A stretch of DNA of 64,000 bases from Hydrotalea sp. (GCA_027364735.1 DAHXOT010000019.1:1-64000), one strand, 5' to 3'; counted from the stretch's first letter, positions 16,849-25,981 are shown. The notes: generated by a model from the letters alone, not told the origin. A program made the numbers and translations.

Positions 16849-19806
16849 TTAAAATTTATCAGGAAAAATATCTTTAATGAATTTTGTATAATCTTCAATA
16901 TTTTTATTGGTTTTTATTTTTTCTAAATTTACTGAATTGATGATGTATAATGCATATTTATCTTTATTAAGCCAAGGAACAATTCTGGTAGCAATAGAAG
17001 GTTTAACATTATCGTAATAAGTAACTGCATCGGCCGAATTATTAAATAATCCCATTAATACAATAGTATAGGTGTCTGATATTTTGAATGAAGTAATATC
17101 TATTTTTTGATTGTAATATCTTTCTTTATTAAAACGGGTAAAAGCGTTTTTAGTTTCGTTTATAAACACTTCATCCACTTTGTTTAATACAATCATTACA
17201 TAATGCTGATCTGTTGGCGTAAAAACAAAATTATTTTCTGAAATAATCGGTTGGTTTATTTTGGGTTTAATTACAGCAATGGCTATAGGTTTATTAGTAG
17301 CTGTGGTGTTTATCAAGCTATCTGAATGAATGGTAGGTTTTGTAATGGTAATTGCCGAAGCTGTATCAATATCAACATGTCGGGTAATAATATTCGATGC
17401 AGAATCTATTGTTAAGTTGGTTAAATAGTTTTCAATTTCTTTTCTTTTTTTTACAGTATTAATCATTGTTTGAGCTTTTTCCGCCATTGGCGATTTGCTG
17501 TAATTATTTACAATGTGTTGAAGTTTTAGAATGGCAATGCTATCTTTTTTTTGTTGGATGTAATATATAGCTTCGATGAATAATAATTGTGGTGTCCAAA
17601 ACTTACTTCCAAACAGTTTATCTTGTTTTTGTTTTTCATCCTCTGCTTCAGTAAATTTTCCTTCTACAAATAAATTATAAATTGCGTCATACTTTTTTGT
17701 AATTGCTTCTTCTTTTATAGCTCCAATTATTATTGTACTATCGTTAGCATTTTCATATTCTCTTTTGTTTATTTTATTTGTCCATAAGCCATTGGGATAA
17801 TTTTTGTTTAAAACATTTTTAAGAGAATCGAATTGTGAAAGAGCATTGATTTTAAAATAGCAGTATGCTAAATTGAAAATAGATTTTTCGGAGTTAGGAT
17901 AATTGGGATATCTTTTTAGTAAAGCAGTATAATTTTCAATTGCAGATACGTACTCCTCTAAGCTGTTTTCAAAAATTTCTGCGTTATTAAATAAGGCATT
18001 AGCTATTGAATCGTTGCTATCCTTCATTCTTTTAGTAGTTAAAGGAATATTTTCTAATAAACCCTCAATAGTAATGGTTGCAGTAGTTTTAGTGATTGTA
18101 TTTTGGGCAACATCAACATCAAGTACATTCACTGCCGCATTGTTATTTATTCTTTTAGTAATAGCTGATTGGCGTTGCCAATTATCTACATTGGGTCTGT
18201 CTCCCCATCGTAATTTAAAATCTTTAAATCCTTGAGTTTTTATACTTGCATTTAAAAAATAAAAATTGTTTAAGTTATTGTTGGTTAAAGTTGCATTATC
18301 GGGCATTGGATATAAATTATTTTCAGCAACATCTTTCAACCCCTGTTTTTTTCTTAATTGGTGGTATATTTTTTTTACGGCAATTAATCTTTCTTCATCA
18401 CTCAATGAGGCTAAGTGTAATAAACTATCTTGTAAATGGATGGTAGCATTGTTTTCAACAATCTTTTTTAATACAGGTTTTAATAAAGTAATTTTATTTT
18501 TTTCGGTAGTAGATAAAGAAGATGTGGTAACGCTATCGTAAGCATTTAGTGCTTGCTGATAGTTTTTAGTTTGATAATAGAAATCGGCTAATTGTAAAAA
18601 GCTCTTTTGTTTTTGTGCAGTATTATTCGTACTTAGTTCAATACTTTTTATTAAATCGTTGATGGAGTTGCTAATACTTTTTTGTTGAAATTCCAGCAAA
18701 GCAGCAGCATAATAAATAATATCTCTATAATCCTCAAACTTATCTTTTTTAGCAAGTTTATATAAACTCGTTAAATTTTCTTGCACTGCATTTGTTTTAT
18801 TTTTTTGAGAAGCTAAATGAACAATATTTAAACGGGCATATACATTTAAATAGGGGTCTATTGTAAATTGAATAGATTTTTTGAACATAGCAATAGCTGC
18901 ATCGGGTAAGGAAGCAAGCTGATATAATTGTCCGCATAAAAACTGCCAGCGAGCCAACTCGCTATTGGTTGCAGCATTTTTTAATGATTTTTGAAGATAA
19001 ACTGCAGCACTATCATATACTTTTTGTTTATAAAAATTATAACCAATCAGCTCATTGAGTTGCGATTGAAGTCGTTCCGGAAAATTAGGATCTATTTTTA
19101 AAATAGCTAATAAGCCGCTTGCTTCTACCAGCTTATTTTGTTCTAAATAATTTCGTACTTGCCATAAAAAACTTTCATTTCGAGTAGGTATATGGGTAAT
19201 TTTTTTTAGTATAGTTTTTTTTTCGTTGGTAGCTACCGTAAATAAGCCATTATTATTACTGGCATTACTTCCTATGGGAATATCATAGCCATCATCTTTA
19301 GGGGCATATATATAATTAATGTATTGAAAAACTTGCTGAGCCGAATCGAAATTTTTCTTAAAAAAATAGGCCTTGCCTAATAATAAGTATAAATCATCTA
19401 CCCAATTATTTCGTAAATCGTGCAATAAAATACCGGCATTGCATTTATAAATAACAGAATCTAATAGTTGTTCATTTTCGGTAGCATCTAATGTATAATT
19501 ATAAAACGGTAGAAGTTGGGTATAATCATCTTTAAACTGCATTTTTGCTTTATCAACAACTTCATTTAGTTTATTATTGGCATTAAAAAAGTAGTTATAA
19601 TGTGTAACCATATTTTGATACCATTTTGCACTACCTTTTAATTTACTGTCGCCTGTTTTTTCAGATCGTAGTTGCCTGTTTTCGTATTGTTTTGGTTTGT
19701 CTTTATCCAAGTTAATGGTAGTATTAGGCTGGCACAATACCATCATGCGAGCCAATACAAGCATAGTGCATAGCCAATATTTTTTTTTCAAGAAAGAAAA
19801 CATCAT
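16849..19806 (-). CDS. sprE: type IX secretion/gliding protein SprE (PorW) family, TPR-rich
   Basis: A 985-aa exported protein with many TPR-like helices. The region after the signal sequence (Y-E-N-R-x-L-R-S-E-K-T, then K-W-Y-Q-N-M-V-T-H-Y-N-Y-F-F-N-A) matches the conserved N-terminal block of PorW/SprE, the periplasmic component of the Bacteroidota type IX secretion system that links the PorKLMN rings to the translocon. A Cys (LCQP) follows the hydrophobic segment, but the lipobox is poor. The TPRs run to about 780; a Thr/Ile-rich linker and a small C-terminal domain follow. No other T9SS genes are nearby. The assignment rests on remembered family features. Confidence 0.72.
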   Translation of the reverse strand: MMFSFLKKKYWLCTMLVLARMMVLCQPNTTINLDKDKPKQYENRQLRSEKTGDSKLKGSAKWYQNMVTHYNYFFNANNKLNEVVDKAKMQFKDDYTQLLPFYNYTLDATENEQLLDSVIYKCNAGILLHDLRNNWVDDLYLLLGKAYFFKKNFDSAQQVFQYINYIYAPKDDGYDIPIGSNASNNNGLFTVATNEKKTILKKITHIPTRNESFLWQVRNYLEQNKLVEASGLLAILKIDPNFPERLQSQLNELIGYNFYKQKVYDSAAVYLQKSLKNAATNSELARWQFLCGQLYQLASLPDAAIAMFKKSIQFTIDPYLNVYARLNIVHLASQKNKTNAVQENLTSLYKLAKKDKFEDYRDIIYYAAALLEFQQKSISNSINDLIKSIELSTNNTAQKQKSFLQLADFYYQTKNYQQALNAYDSVTTSSLSTTEKNKITLLKPVLKKIVENNATIHLQDSLLHLASLSDEERLIAVKKIYHQLRKKQGLKDVAENNLYPMPDNATLTNNNLNNFYFLNASIKTQGFKDFKLRWGDRPNVDNWQRQSAITKRINNNAAVNVLDVDVAQNTITKTTATITIEGLLENIPLTTKRMKDSNDSIANALFNNAEIFENSLEEYVSAIENYTALLKRYPNYPNSEKSIFNLAYCYFKINALSQFDSLKNVLNKNYPNGLWTNKINKREYENANDSTIIIGAIKEEAITKKYDAIYNLFVEGKFTEAEDEKQKQDKLFGSKFWTPQLLFIEAIYYIQQKKDSIAILKLQHIVNNYSKSPMAEKAQTMINTVKKRKEIENYLTNLTIDSASNIITRHVDIDTASAITITKPTIHSDSLINTTATNKPIAIAVIKPKINQPIISENNFVFTPTDQHYVMIVLNKVDEVFINETKNAFTRFNKERYYNQKIDITSFKISDTYTIVLMGLFNNSADAVTYYDNVKPSIATRIVPWLNKDKYALYIINSVNLEKIKTNKNIEDYTKFIKDIFPDKF

Positions 19807-19906
19807 GTATGTTAAGCGTAGAATTTCATCAGGCTTTAAAAATACAGTTTTTTATTATTCGCATCTTTTAAATCTGATAGTGCTTAACTTAGCACTAATT
19901 ATTAAA

Positions 19907-20302
19907 ATGGAAATATTACAAAATAACAATCCGTTAAAGCGTTTAAATAATCGTTATCGGTTAGTGGTAATGAATGATGATACGTATGAGGAAGTGGTAA
20001 CTTTTAAATTAAGCCGGTTAAGTGTTTATGTTGGGCTAAGTACCATTTTTGTATTAATGGTAAGCGTTACTATTGCGTTAATAGTGTTTACGCCTTTAAA
20101 ATATTATATTCCGGGATATGGCTCTCGCCAAAGTAGGGCAGAAATACAGTTGCTTAAAATAAGAACCGATTCGTTAGAGCAAGCAATTCACTTTAAGGAG
20201 CAATATTTTAATAGTTTAAAGAAGGTTTTAAATGGATCAACACCTAGTGCTTTAGATACTGCTGCACTACAAATACCTAAACAAGAAGTAACAAATGATT
20301 AG
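19907..20302 (+). CDS. single-pass membrane protein resembling the N-terminal part of M23 peptidases
   Basis: A 131-aa protein: the cytoplasmic pattern Y-R-L-V-V-M-N-D-D-T-Y-E-E-V, one transmembrane helix (about 35-58), the loop T-P-L-K-Y-Y-I-P-G-Y-G, then a short coiled coil. These are hallmarks of the membrane-anchor region of Bacteroidota M23 endopeptidases, but no LytM catalytic domain follows. The frame is open upstream to 19697, inside the divergent sprE gene; the ATG at 19907 fits the family start. It is followed after 2 bp by the AtpZ-like gene. Function unknown. Confidence 0.6.
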   Translation: MEILQNNNPLKRLNNRYRLVVMNDDTYEEVVTFKLSRLSVYVGLSTIFVLMVSVTIALIVFTPLKYYIPGYGSRQSRAEIQLLKIRTDSLEQAIHFKEQYFNSLKKVLNGSTPSALDTAALQIPKQEVTND

Positions 20303-20304
20303 TT

Positions 20305-20511
20305 ATGCAAATGGATAATAAAAACAAATTATTATACCAGTATGCAGCATTTGCATCGCAAGTAATAATAAGTTTAGCATTATCACTTTATATAGGTGTT
20401 GTAGCCGATAAAAAATTAAACTGGAAATTTCCCTTATTTAGCTGGTTGTTGCCATTATTGGTTTTAGTTGTATTATTGATTAAGGCAATTAAAGACACAT
20501 CAAAAAAATGA
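20305..20511 (+). CDS. AtpZ/AtpI-type ATP synthase accessory membrane protein
   Basis: A 68-aa protein with two transmembrane helices. The pattern A-S-Q-V...G-V-V-A-D-K-K-L...W-K-F-P-L-F is that of AtpZ/AtpI proteins, which help assemble the c-ring or supply Mg2+/Ca2+ to the F1Fo ATP synthase. In related genomes it precedes atpB; here the synthase genes are absent from the window. It overlaps the next gene by 4 bp (ATGA). Confidence 0.72.
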   Translation: MQMDNKNKLLYQYAAFASQVIISLALSLYIGVVADKKLNWKFPLFSWLLPLLVLVVLLIKAIKDTSKK

Positions 20512-20912
20512 GTATGAATTACAAAACTTTTAGTAAAAACATTATTCCTTTATTTTTTTTATTTGTATTAGTTAATGCAATCATTTTATGGTTTCAAAAC
20601 GATTTACCTAAAATTAATATAGATTCAATGGTAGTATATGCAGCCAATGTATTGCTGTTTACTTTAAGTGTATTAAGTTTAATGATGCATAGTAAAGCGG
20701 TAGATAAAAAAAATCCTAATGCCGCAATACGTGGTGTAATGGGGGCAACTGTTTTAAAGCTATTTGTATTAGGCACTGCAGCATTAATCTATCTTACATT
20801 AGCAGGAACACACCGTAGTGTAAATGCCATTTTTGTTGGAATGGTTTTATATGTTTTTTACACTTTTGTAGAAGTTAGAATAGCTACCAAAATTAATCAA
20901 GACAATCAATAG
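20508..20912 (+). CDS. four-helix membrane protein, probable partner of AtpZ
   Basis: A 134-aa hydrophobic protein with four predicted membrane helices (about 10-30, 40-60, 80-98 and 103-125). Small proteins of this size often follow AtpZ in Bacteroidota and are thought of as ATP synthase subunit I-like, but the sequence has no decisive motif. It overlaps the AtpZ-like gene by ATGA and abuts the SprT-like gene with no spacer, so all are one transcription unit. Confidence 0.6.
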   Translation: MSMNYKTFSKNIIPLFFLFVLVNAIILWFQNDLPKINIDSMVVYAANVLLFTLSVLSLMMHSKAVDKKNPNAAIRGVMGATVLKLFVLGTAALIYLTLAGTHRSVNAIFVGMVLYVFYTFVEVRIATKINQDNQ

Positions 20913-21539
20913 ATGGCGGCTAATGAACATCCTATGCAGGTATTGGCCAATTTTTTGCCTGATGGTGCTTTTCATTTGGTAGTACAATATATTCATCATT
21001 ATAAAGTGCATCTTACGGTTACGCAAAAAAGAAAATCGGTTTTAGGCGATTATCGGCATGCGCATTTTGATAAAAATCATCGCATTACAGTTAATGGAAA
21101 TTTAAATAAATACGAATTTCTGATAACCTTGTTACACGAGTTGGCTCATCTATTAACATTTGAGCAATATGGTAATAGGGTAGAGCCGCACGGAAAAGAG
21201 TGGAAAACTTGTTATAGTAAATTATTACTCGAGTGTATACAAAATCAAATATTTCCCGGCGATATAATGCATGCCTTGCAGAAAAGTTTAATTAACCCTT
21301 CTGCAACTGCCAATGGCGAAACGGAATTATTATTAGTGCTTAGAAAATATAATACAATACAACGCAACGGCTATTCTCATGTGGCAGATTTGCCGCATGG
21401 AGCTATTTTTGAAACCGATGATGGCAGAATTTTTAGAAAAGGCAATAAAAGAAGAAAAAGATTTGAATGTACTGAATTAAAATCGGGGCTTTTGTACGCT
21501 ATCAGCCCAATTATTGAAGTTAAAATAGTTACTGCTTAA
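20913..21539 (+). CDS. SprT-like zinc metalloprotease-fold protein
   Basis: The zinc motif H-E-L-A-H is visible (around residue 75), with the third ligand His in EPHGKEWK, the SprT/Spartan pattern HExxH...H-G-x-x-W. The protein is 208 aa. Spartan relatives cleave DNA-protein cross-links, but bacterial SprT-like proteins remain functionally unproven. The start codon directly follows the previous stop. Confidence 0.82.
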   Translation: MAANEHPMQVLANFLPDGAFHLVVQYIHHYKVHLTVTQKRKSVLGDYRHAHFDKNHRITVNGNLNKYEFLITLLHELAHLLTFEQYGNRVEPHGKEWKTCYSKLLLECIQNQIFPGDIMHALQKSLINPSATANGETELLLVLRKYNTIQRNGYSHVADLPHGAIFETDDGRIFRKGNKRRKRFECTELKSGLLYAISPIIEVKIVTA

Positions 21540-21594
21540 GGTATCCTCTATCTATTGCAATGATAAATGATAAGTAACAATAAAAATCAATCCG

Positions 21595-21602
21595 TATTTT
21601 TG
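21595..21602 (+). promoter_or_regulatory. -7 element TATTTTTG, four bases before the NUDIX start codon
   Basis: A full TAnnTTTG match ends at 21602 and the ATG is at 21607. Transcription would begin about at the A of the ATG, predicting a leaderless mRNA. No good -33 TTG was found, so confidence is moderate. Confidence 0.45.
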
Positions 21603-21606
21603 ATTT

Positions 21607-22173
21607 ATGCAAAATGAGCAAATTAATCCATGGAAAATAATTGATCAAACAACTGTTTATGATAATAAGTGGATTTCGGTAATTCATCATCAAGTAATTA
21701 ATCCTTCAGGTGGGCAAGGTGTTTACGGGAAAGTGCATTTTAAAAATTATGCTATTGGAATAATAGCGGTAGATGATCAGCAGCATACTTATTTAGTAGG
21801 TCAATATCGGTTTACTTTAAACCAGTATAGTTGGGAAATTCCCGAAGGTGGTTGCCCTATTTCCGAAAATGTAGTAGAAGCAGCACAACGCGAATTGTTG
21901 GAAGAAACAGGATTAAAAGCAACCAATTGGCAAAAATTAGGCGAATCTTTTTTATCTAATTCGGTAAGTGATGAAAAAGCAATTTATTTTCTTGCAACCG
22001 GTTTATCTCAACATCAGCCTGAACCCGAAGAAACCGAGCAATTAGCAATTAAAAAAGTTACTTTATCAACCGTATTTAAAATGGTAGATGAAGGATATAT
22101 TACCGATGCCTTGGCTGTATTGGCTTTGCAAAAGTTAGAAATATTATTACTTCAAAAGAAAGTTACTTTATAA
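21607..22173 (+). CDS. NUDIX hydrolase, ADP-ribose pyrophosphatase-like
   Basis: The complete Nudix box is present, beginning G-G-C-P-I-S-E and ending R-E-L-L-E-E-T-G-L (around residues 78-100), matching Gx5Ex7REUxEExGU. The N-terminal beta-sheet domain, with W-x-x-V-x-H-x-V, and the length (188 aa) fit the ADP-ribose pyrophosphatase group. The substrate is likely ADP-ribose or another nucleoside diphosphate sugar. The RlmB-type gene follows 18 bp later. Confidence 0.87.
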   Translation: MQNEQINPWKIIDQTTVYDNKWISVIHHQVINPSGGQGVYGKVHFKNYAIGIIAVDDQQHTYLVGQYRFTLNQYSWEIPEGGCPISENVVEAAQRELLEETGLKATNWQKLGESFLSNSVSDEKAIYFLATGLSQHQPEPEETEQLAIKKVTLSTVFKMVDEGYITDALAVLALQKLEILLLQKKVTL

Positions 22174-22191
22174 AGTAGCATTATAGCAATA

Positions 22192-22983
22192 TTGATTATG
22201 CATTATACTCAACAAAAAAAATATTATCCTTCTTCCTCAGCAGTAAAACATAGTAGTAACAATATCATTGTTGGTCGCCAACCTTTAATTGAGGCATTTA
22301 ATGCCGGAAAAGGTATTGATAAAATTTTAGTACAAAAAAATGCTACAGGAGATACTATTGACGAAATAATGAATTTAAGTAAACAGTATCAAGTTCCTGT
22401 GCAGTTTGTGCCTATTGAAAAATTAAATTCACTAACAAAAGTTAATCATCAGGGTGTTGTTGCATTTGCCGCTATCGTAAAATATTATGGCTTACAAGAA
22501 GTAATAGATTTTGTTATTGCAAAAGCCGAAGTACCCTTATTTATGATGTTAGATAGTATAACCGATATTAGAAATATTGGTGCTATTGCCCGCACAGCTC
22601 TTTGTTGTGGTGCACAAGCAATAATTATACCCGATAAAGGGGTAGGTGCATTGAATGAAGAAGCCATGAAAACTAGTGCCGGAGCATTAGGCAAAATTTT
22701 TATTTGCAGGGTTAATAGTTTAATGAAAGCTGTTGATGAATTGCATTTAAATGGCATTAAAGTATTTGCCAGTGAAATGACTGCCTCGGAAAAATTATTT
22801 AATATTGATTTTACTGAGCCATGTGCTGTAGTAATGGGTGGAGAAGAAAAAGGCGTATTTCCTCCATTGATGAAGATATGCGATAAAAATTTCCAAATTC
22901 CAATGATGGGTAAGTTTGAGAGTTTAAATGTTTCAGTTGCAACCGGAATGATTTTATATGAAGCAATGAAGCAAAGAACTTAG
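22192..22983 (+). CDS. rlmB: TrmH/SpoU family rRNA 2'-O-methyltransferase, RlmB-type
   Basis: Transfers a methyl group from SAM to a ribose 2'-OH in 23S rRNA. It has an N-terminal substrate-binding domain opening I-V-G-R-Q-P-L-I-E-A, then the SPOUT knot domain with motif 1 N-I-G-A-I-A-R-T-A, motif 2 M-G-G-E-E-K-G-V-F and motif 3 L-N-V-S-V-A-T-G. The 263-aa length suits RlmB (G2251 in E. coli); the exact site is inferred. The start may be the ATG at 22192 or 22198. Confidence 0.87.
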   Translation: MIMHYTQQKKYYPSSSAVKHSSNNIIVGRQPLIEAFNAGKGIDKILVQKNATGDTIDEIMNLSKQYQVPVQFVPIEKLNSLTKVNHQGVVAFAAIVKYYGLQEVIDFVIAKAEVPLFMMLDSITDIRNIGAIARTALCCGAQAIIIPDKGVGALNEEAMKTSAGALGKIFICRVNSLMKAVDELHLNGIKVFASEMTASEKLFNIDFTEPCAVVMGGEEKGVFPPLMKICDKNFQIPMMGKFESLNVSVATGMILYEAMKQRT

Positions 22984-23024
22984 TTAATGATAAGATTTTT
23001 CTCTTTTAATGATATAATTGTTTC

Positions 23025-24026
23025 ATGAAGTTTCATTTAGCTTTCGATATTAAACAAATACATCAGCTCATTCATCATCAACATAAAATAATGTTGATTG
23101 GAAGTTGTTTTACCGAAAATATTGGCGAGAAATTAAAGAAACATAAGTTTCATGTATTCGAAAATCCAAGCGGAATTTTGTTTAATCCGGCAAGTGTAGC
23201 AACAACAATTGCTACCATTATTCAAAACAAAAAATACACTGCTGATGATTTATTTTGTTTAAATGAAACTTGGCATAGTTGGCAACATCATAGCAGGTTT
23301 TCGGGTATTACAATTACAGATGCCCTTACAAAAATTAATACATCAACAGAAAATGCTCACACATTTTTGCAAACTGCCCATTATTTATTGGTTACATTAG
23401 GTTCTGCATGGGTGTATACTTTAACAGAACATGCCGCTAATGCTACTAAAGAAGGAATAGTTGTTGCAAATAATCATAAAGCTCCTGCCAATTGGTTTGA
23501 TAAACAGTTAATGTCTGCCGAGCAAGTTAAACAGGAATTAAAACAAGTGGTAGATGATTTGTTACAATTCAATCCATCTATTACTATTATTTTCACAATT
23601 AGTCCGGTAAGGCATTTGCGAGAAGGAGTAATTAATAATAATAGAAGTAAAGCCATTTTAATACAAGCAGTTCATAATTTAATTGATGAATATAAGCAGC
23701 TATATTATTTTCCTGCGTATGAACTGGTAATTGATGATTTACGTGATTATAGGTTTTATTCGGAAGATTTGGTACATCCCAATTATGCGGCAACAGAATA
23801 TGTTTGGGAAAAATTTGTTGAAGCCTGCATGACGGAAGATACAAAAGCATTGATGAAGCAAATTGCCGAAATTAATGTAGCTTTTCAGCATAAAGCATTT
23901 AATGTTGCAACAAAACAACACCAAAAATTTCTACAATCTTATTTTCAGAAAACAACATTATTACAAGCCAATTATCCCTATGTAAATTTTGAGCAGGAAT
24001 TAAAATATTTTAATCAATTAGGTTAA
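23025..24026 (+). CDS. GSCFA domain protein
   Basis: The family-defining G-S-C-F-T-E-N-I-G appears at about residue 27 and N-P-S-G-I-L-F-N-P at about 47. The GSCFA family belongs to the SGNH-hydrolase-like group and is restricted largely to Bacteroidota and Proteobacteria; the substrate is unknown. Further conserved-looking blocks are T-L-G-S-A-W-V-Y, S-P-V-R-H-L-R-E-G and D-L-V-H-P-N-Y-A-A. It converges with the ferredoxin gene, leaving 13 bp between stops. Confidence 0.85.
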   Translation: MKFHLAFDIKQIHQLIHHQHKIMLIGSCFTENIGEKLKKHKFHVFENPSGILFNPASVATTIATIIQNKKYTADDLFCLNETWHSWQHHSRFSGITITDALTKINTSTENAHTFLQTAHYLLVTLGSAWVYTLTEHAANATKEGIVVANNHKAPANWFDKQLMSAEQVKQELKQVVDDLLQFNPSITIIFTISPVRHLREGVINNNRSKAILIQAVHNLIDEYKQLYYFPAYELVIDDLRDYRFYSEDLVHPNYAATEYVWEKFVEACMTEDTKALMKQIAEINVAFQHKAFNVATKQHQKFLQSYFQKTTLLQANYPYVNFEQELKYFNQLG

Positions 24027-24039
24027 TTGCTTAAAATAT

Positions 24040-24264
24040 TTATCGAACTTGAATAATATTAACAGGACAAACTTTTGCTGCATTTTCGTTCATTTCTTTC
24101 TCCGCTACAGGAACTTTTACACTCCAGAATCCTTTCTTTTCAATAGCACCAATTAATACCGATTTGCCATCTTTTTTGCTCATACGCCAACGTTCGGGAG
24201 CTTGTTCTACACAATAGTTGCAGCCTATACATTTAGATCGTTGCTGGATGATGGTAATTTTCAT
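24040..24264 (-). CDS. small single-cluster [4Fe-4S] ferredoxin
   Basis: A 74-aa protein. Cysteines C-I-G-C-N-Y-C and the later V-C-P-V form one ferredoxin-type cluster. Its start overlaps the U32 gene stop by 4 bp (ATGA), so the two are translated together. It probably supplies electrons to the U32 enzyme or its partner; this is inferred from gene order. Confidence 0.83.
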   Translation of the reverse strand: MKITIIQQRSKCIGCNYCVEQAPERWRMSKKDGKSVLIGAIEKKGFWSVKVPVAEKEMNENAAKVCPVNIIQVR

Positions 24265-25511
24265 TTAACAACCTCCGCTATATCTACAATTTTATACAAT
24301 TTATCCGATTTTCTAATGGGCGTTGTAACAGGAAATGCACAATAATCGCCCTTTTTAGCTGTGTTTTTTGCTCCTTCCTCATTAACATGCAACGATGTAA
24401 TAACTGTTTCAATAACACCGGTAGTGGGACCAATAATGGCTACTTTATCTCCTACATTTATTGAATAAGACTCAATTAAAAATTCTGCAACACCGGAACG
24501 GGCAAAATAATGATTACCCTTTCCAATATAAATTTTTCTGGAAGTAGCTTTTGAACCCGAAGCATTGGTCCATTCTCCTAATTCTTTTCCTAAATAATAA
24601 CCTCCCCAAAAACCACGATTATACACCTCACTTAGTCTTTGCATCCAATTTGCAACTTTTTCTGAAGTATAAGTTCCATCATAATAACTATCAATTGCTT
24701 CGCGATAACACTGCGTAACATTTTTTACATAATCGGCCGATTTGCCTCGGCCTTCGAGTTTTAAAACAGTAATGCCGGTATCAATTAGTTCATCCAAAAA
24801 GTCGATGGTACATAAATCTTTTGGCGACATAATATATTCGTTATCAATTTCTAATTGATGGCCATCTTCATTATCAATTACAGTATAACTTCTTCTGCAG
24901 TTTTGAATGCAAGCACCTCGATTAGCAGATGCATTTTGGGTATGCAAGCTTAAATAACATTTCCCCGAAACTGCCATGCATAATGCGCCATGGGCAAATA
25001 CTTCTATTTCTACTAATTTGCCGGAAGGGCCTTTAATTTCTTCTTTTTTAACAGCCGAGCAAATGCTTTTTATTTGTCTTAAGCTTAATTCTCTCGATAA
25101 AACCATTGTATCGGCAAAATGCGCATAGAACTTTATTGTTTCTATATTGGTAATATTTAGCTGAGTAGAAATATGTACCTCCATGTTTTGGGCACTTGCA
25201 TAACTAATTACTGCTTGATCTGATGCAATAACGGCAGTTATGCCGGCAGATTTAGCAGCATTAATAATATTTTTCATTAATGCTAAATCGTGGTCATACA
25301 CTATTGTATTTAAGGTAAGATAGCTTCTAATGTTATGTTGTTGGCATATTTCGGCAATAGCAGGTAAATCATCTATTAAAAAATTCATGGTGGCACGTGC
25401 ACGCATATTCAATTGTTCAACCCCAAAATAAACAGAATCGCATCCTCCCTGAATAGCAGCTATTAAAGACTCGAAGTTGCCAGCAGGCGACATAAGTTCT
25501 ACTTTATTCAT
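24261..25511 (-). CDS. U32 family protein (TrhP/RlhA-type tRNA/rRNA hydroxylation)
   Basis: A 416-aa TIM-barrel-like U32 protein. It begins E-L-M-S-P-A-G-N-F-E-S-L and contains A-N-R-G-A-C-I-Q-N-C-R-R, the U32 cysteine signature that helps hold an iron-sulfur cluster. A C-terminal beta-barrel domain starts near residue 325. Characterised relatives hydroxylate RNA (TrhP at U34 of tRNA, RlhA at C2501 of 23S rRNA) using prephenate. The name peptidase U32 is historical. TrhP versus RlhA is not settled; the single core domain plus C-terminal barrel favours TrhP/YegQ. Confidence 0.82.
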   Translation of the reverse strand: MNKVELMSPAGNFESLIAAIQGGCDSVYFGVEQLNMRARATMNFLIDDLPAIAEICQQHNIRSYLTLNTIVYDHDLALMKNIINAAKSAGITAVIASDQAVISYASAQNMEVHISTQLNITNIETIKFYAHFADTMVLSRELSLRQIKSICSAVKKEEIKGPSGKLVEIEVFAHGALCMAVSGKCYLSLHTQNASANRGACIQNCRRSYTVIDNEDGHQLEIDNEYIMSPKDLCTIDFLDELIDTGITVLKLEGRGKSADYVKNVTQCYREAIDSYYDGTYTSEKVANWMQRLSEVYNRGFWGGYYLGKELGEWTNASGSKATSRKIYIGKGNHYFARSGVAEFLIESYSINVGDKVAIIGPTTGVIETVITSLHVNEEGAKNTAKKGDYCAFPVTTPIRKSDKLYKIVDIAEVVK

Positions 25512-25537
25512 TTTATTCGTTGTTTACTTGTTCAAAT

Positions 25538-25849
25538 TTAATATATCAAATCTTCGTATGCCGATTGTAATTCGTTATAGGCATGTTGGTCTTTTAAATT
25601 TTTTGCAGCGGCCATTCCTTTTTCATACCAATAAATAGCTTCTTCTTTTAGCTCCATTTTTTCTAATGTTTTTGCTAAATGGTAGTAAGAACCAACATAA
25701 TCGGGCGAATCGGTAAGTATTGCTTCAAATAATTCTTTTGCTAATGGCTCGTTGCCAATTTTTAAATATTCTAAAGCCAATGCATGGCGTAGAAAGTTAT
25801 CTTTTGGTTGTGCTTTTAAAAATTCGCTTATTTTAGAAATTCTATCCAT
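25538..25849 (-). CDS. small TPR protein
   Basis: A 103-aa protein of about three tetratricopeptide helix pairs, with hallmark residues in A-L-A-L-E-Y-L-K-I-G and Y-H-L-A-K-T-L-E...A-I-Y-W-Y-E-K-G. No signal peptide; probably cytoplasmic. The frame extends to 25870, but MDRISKIS at 25849 is the better start, with TATTTTTG immediately before it. Function unknown. Confidence 0.75.
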   Translation of the reverse strand: MDRISKISEFLKAQPKDNFLRHALALEYLKIGNEPLAKELFEAILTDSPDYVGSYYHLAKTLEKMELKEEAIYWYEKGMAAAKNLKDQHAYNELQSAYEDLIY

Positions 25850-25853
25850 CGGG

Positions 25854-25861
25854 CAAAAATA
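25854..25861 (-). promoter_or_regulatory. -7 element TATTTTTG, four bases before the small TPR gene
   Basis: Read leftward, TATTTTTG ends at 25854 and the ATG begins at 25849, leaving four bases. This is the same geometry as at 21595-21607 and 51942-51954, and predicts a leaderless transcript. No clear -33 element. Confidence 0.4.
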
Positions 25862-25923
25862 AACTATCAAAAAAGAAAATAAACTTTTTACTGAATTAAC
25901 CTAAAAACTTTTTGCATAGAACT

Positions 25924-25981
25924 TTTGAAAATTGAAAAACAAACCTATATTTGCTAATAGTTGCATAAACAACTATTTTTG
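25924..25981 (+). promoter_or_regulatory. tandem Bacteroidota-type promoters for etfBA
   Basis: Two overlapping pairs are seen: TTTG (25924-25927) with TATATTTG (25946-25953), spacer 18; and TTTG (25950-25953) with TATTTTTG (25974-25981), spacer 20. The first -7 element contains the -33 element of the second. etfB starts at 26004. Confidence 0.65.
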
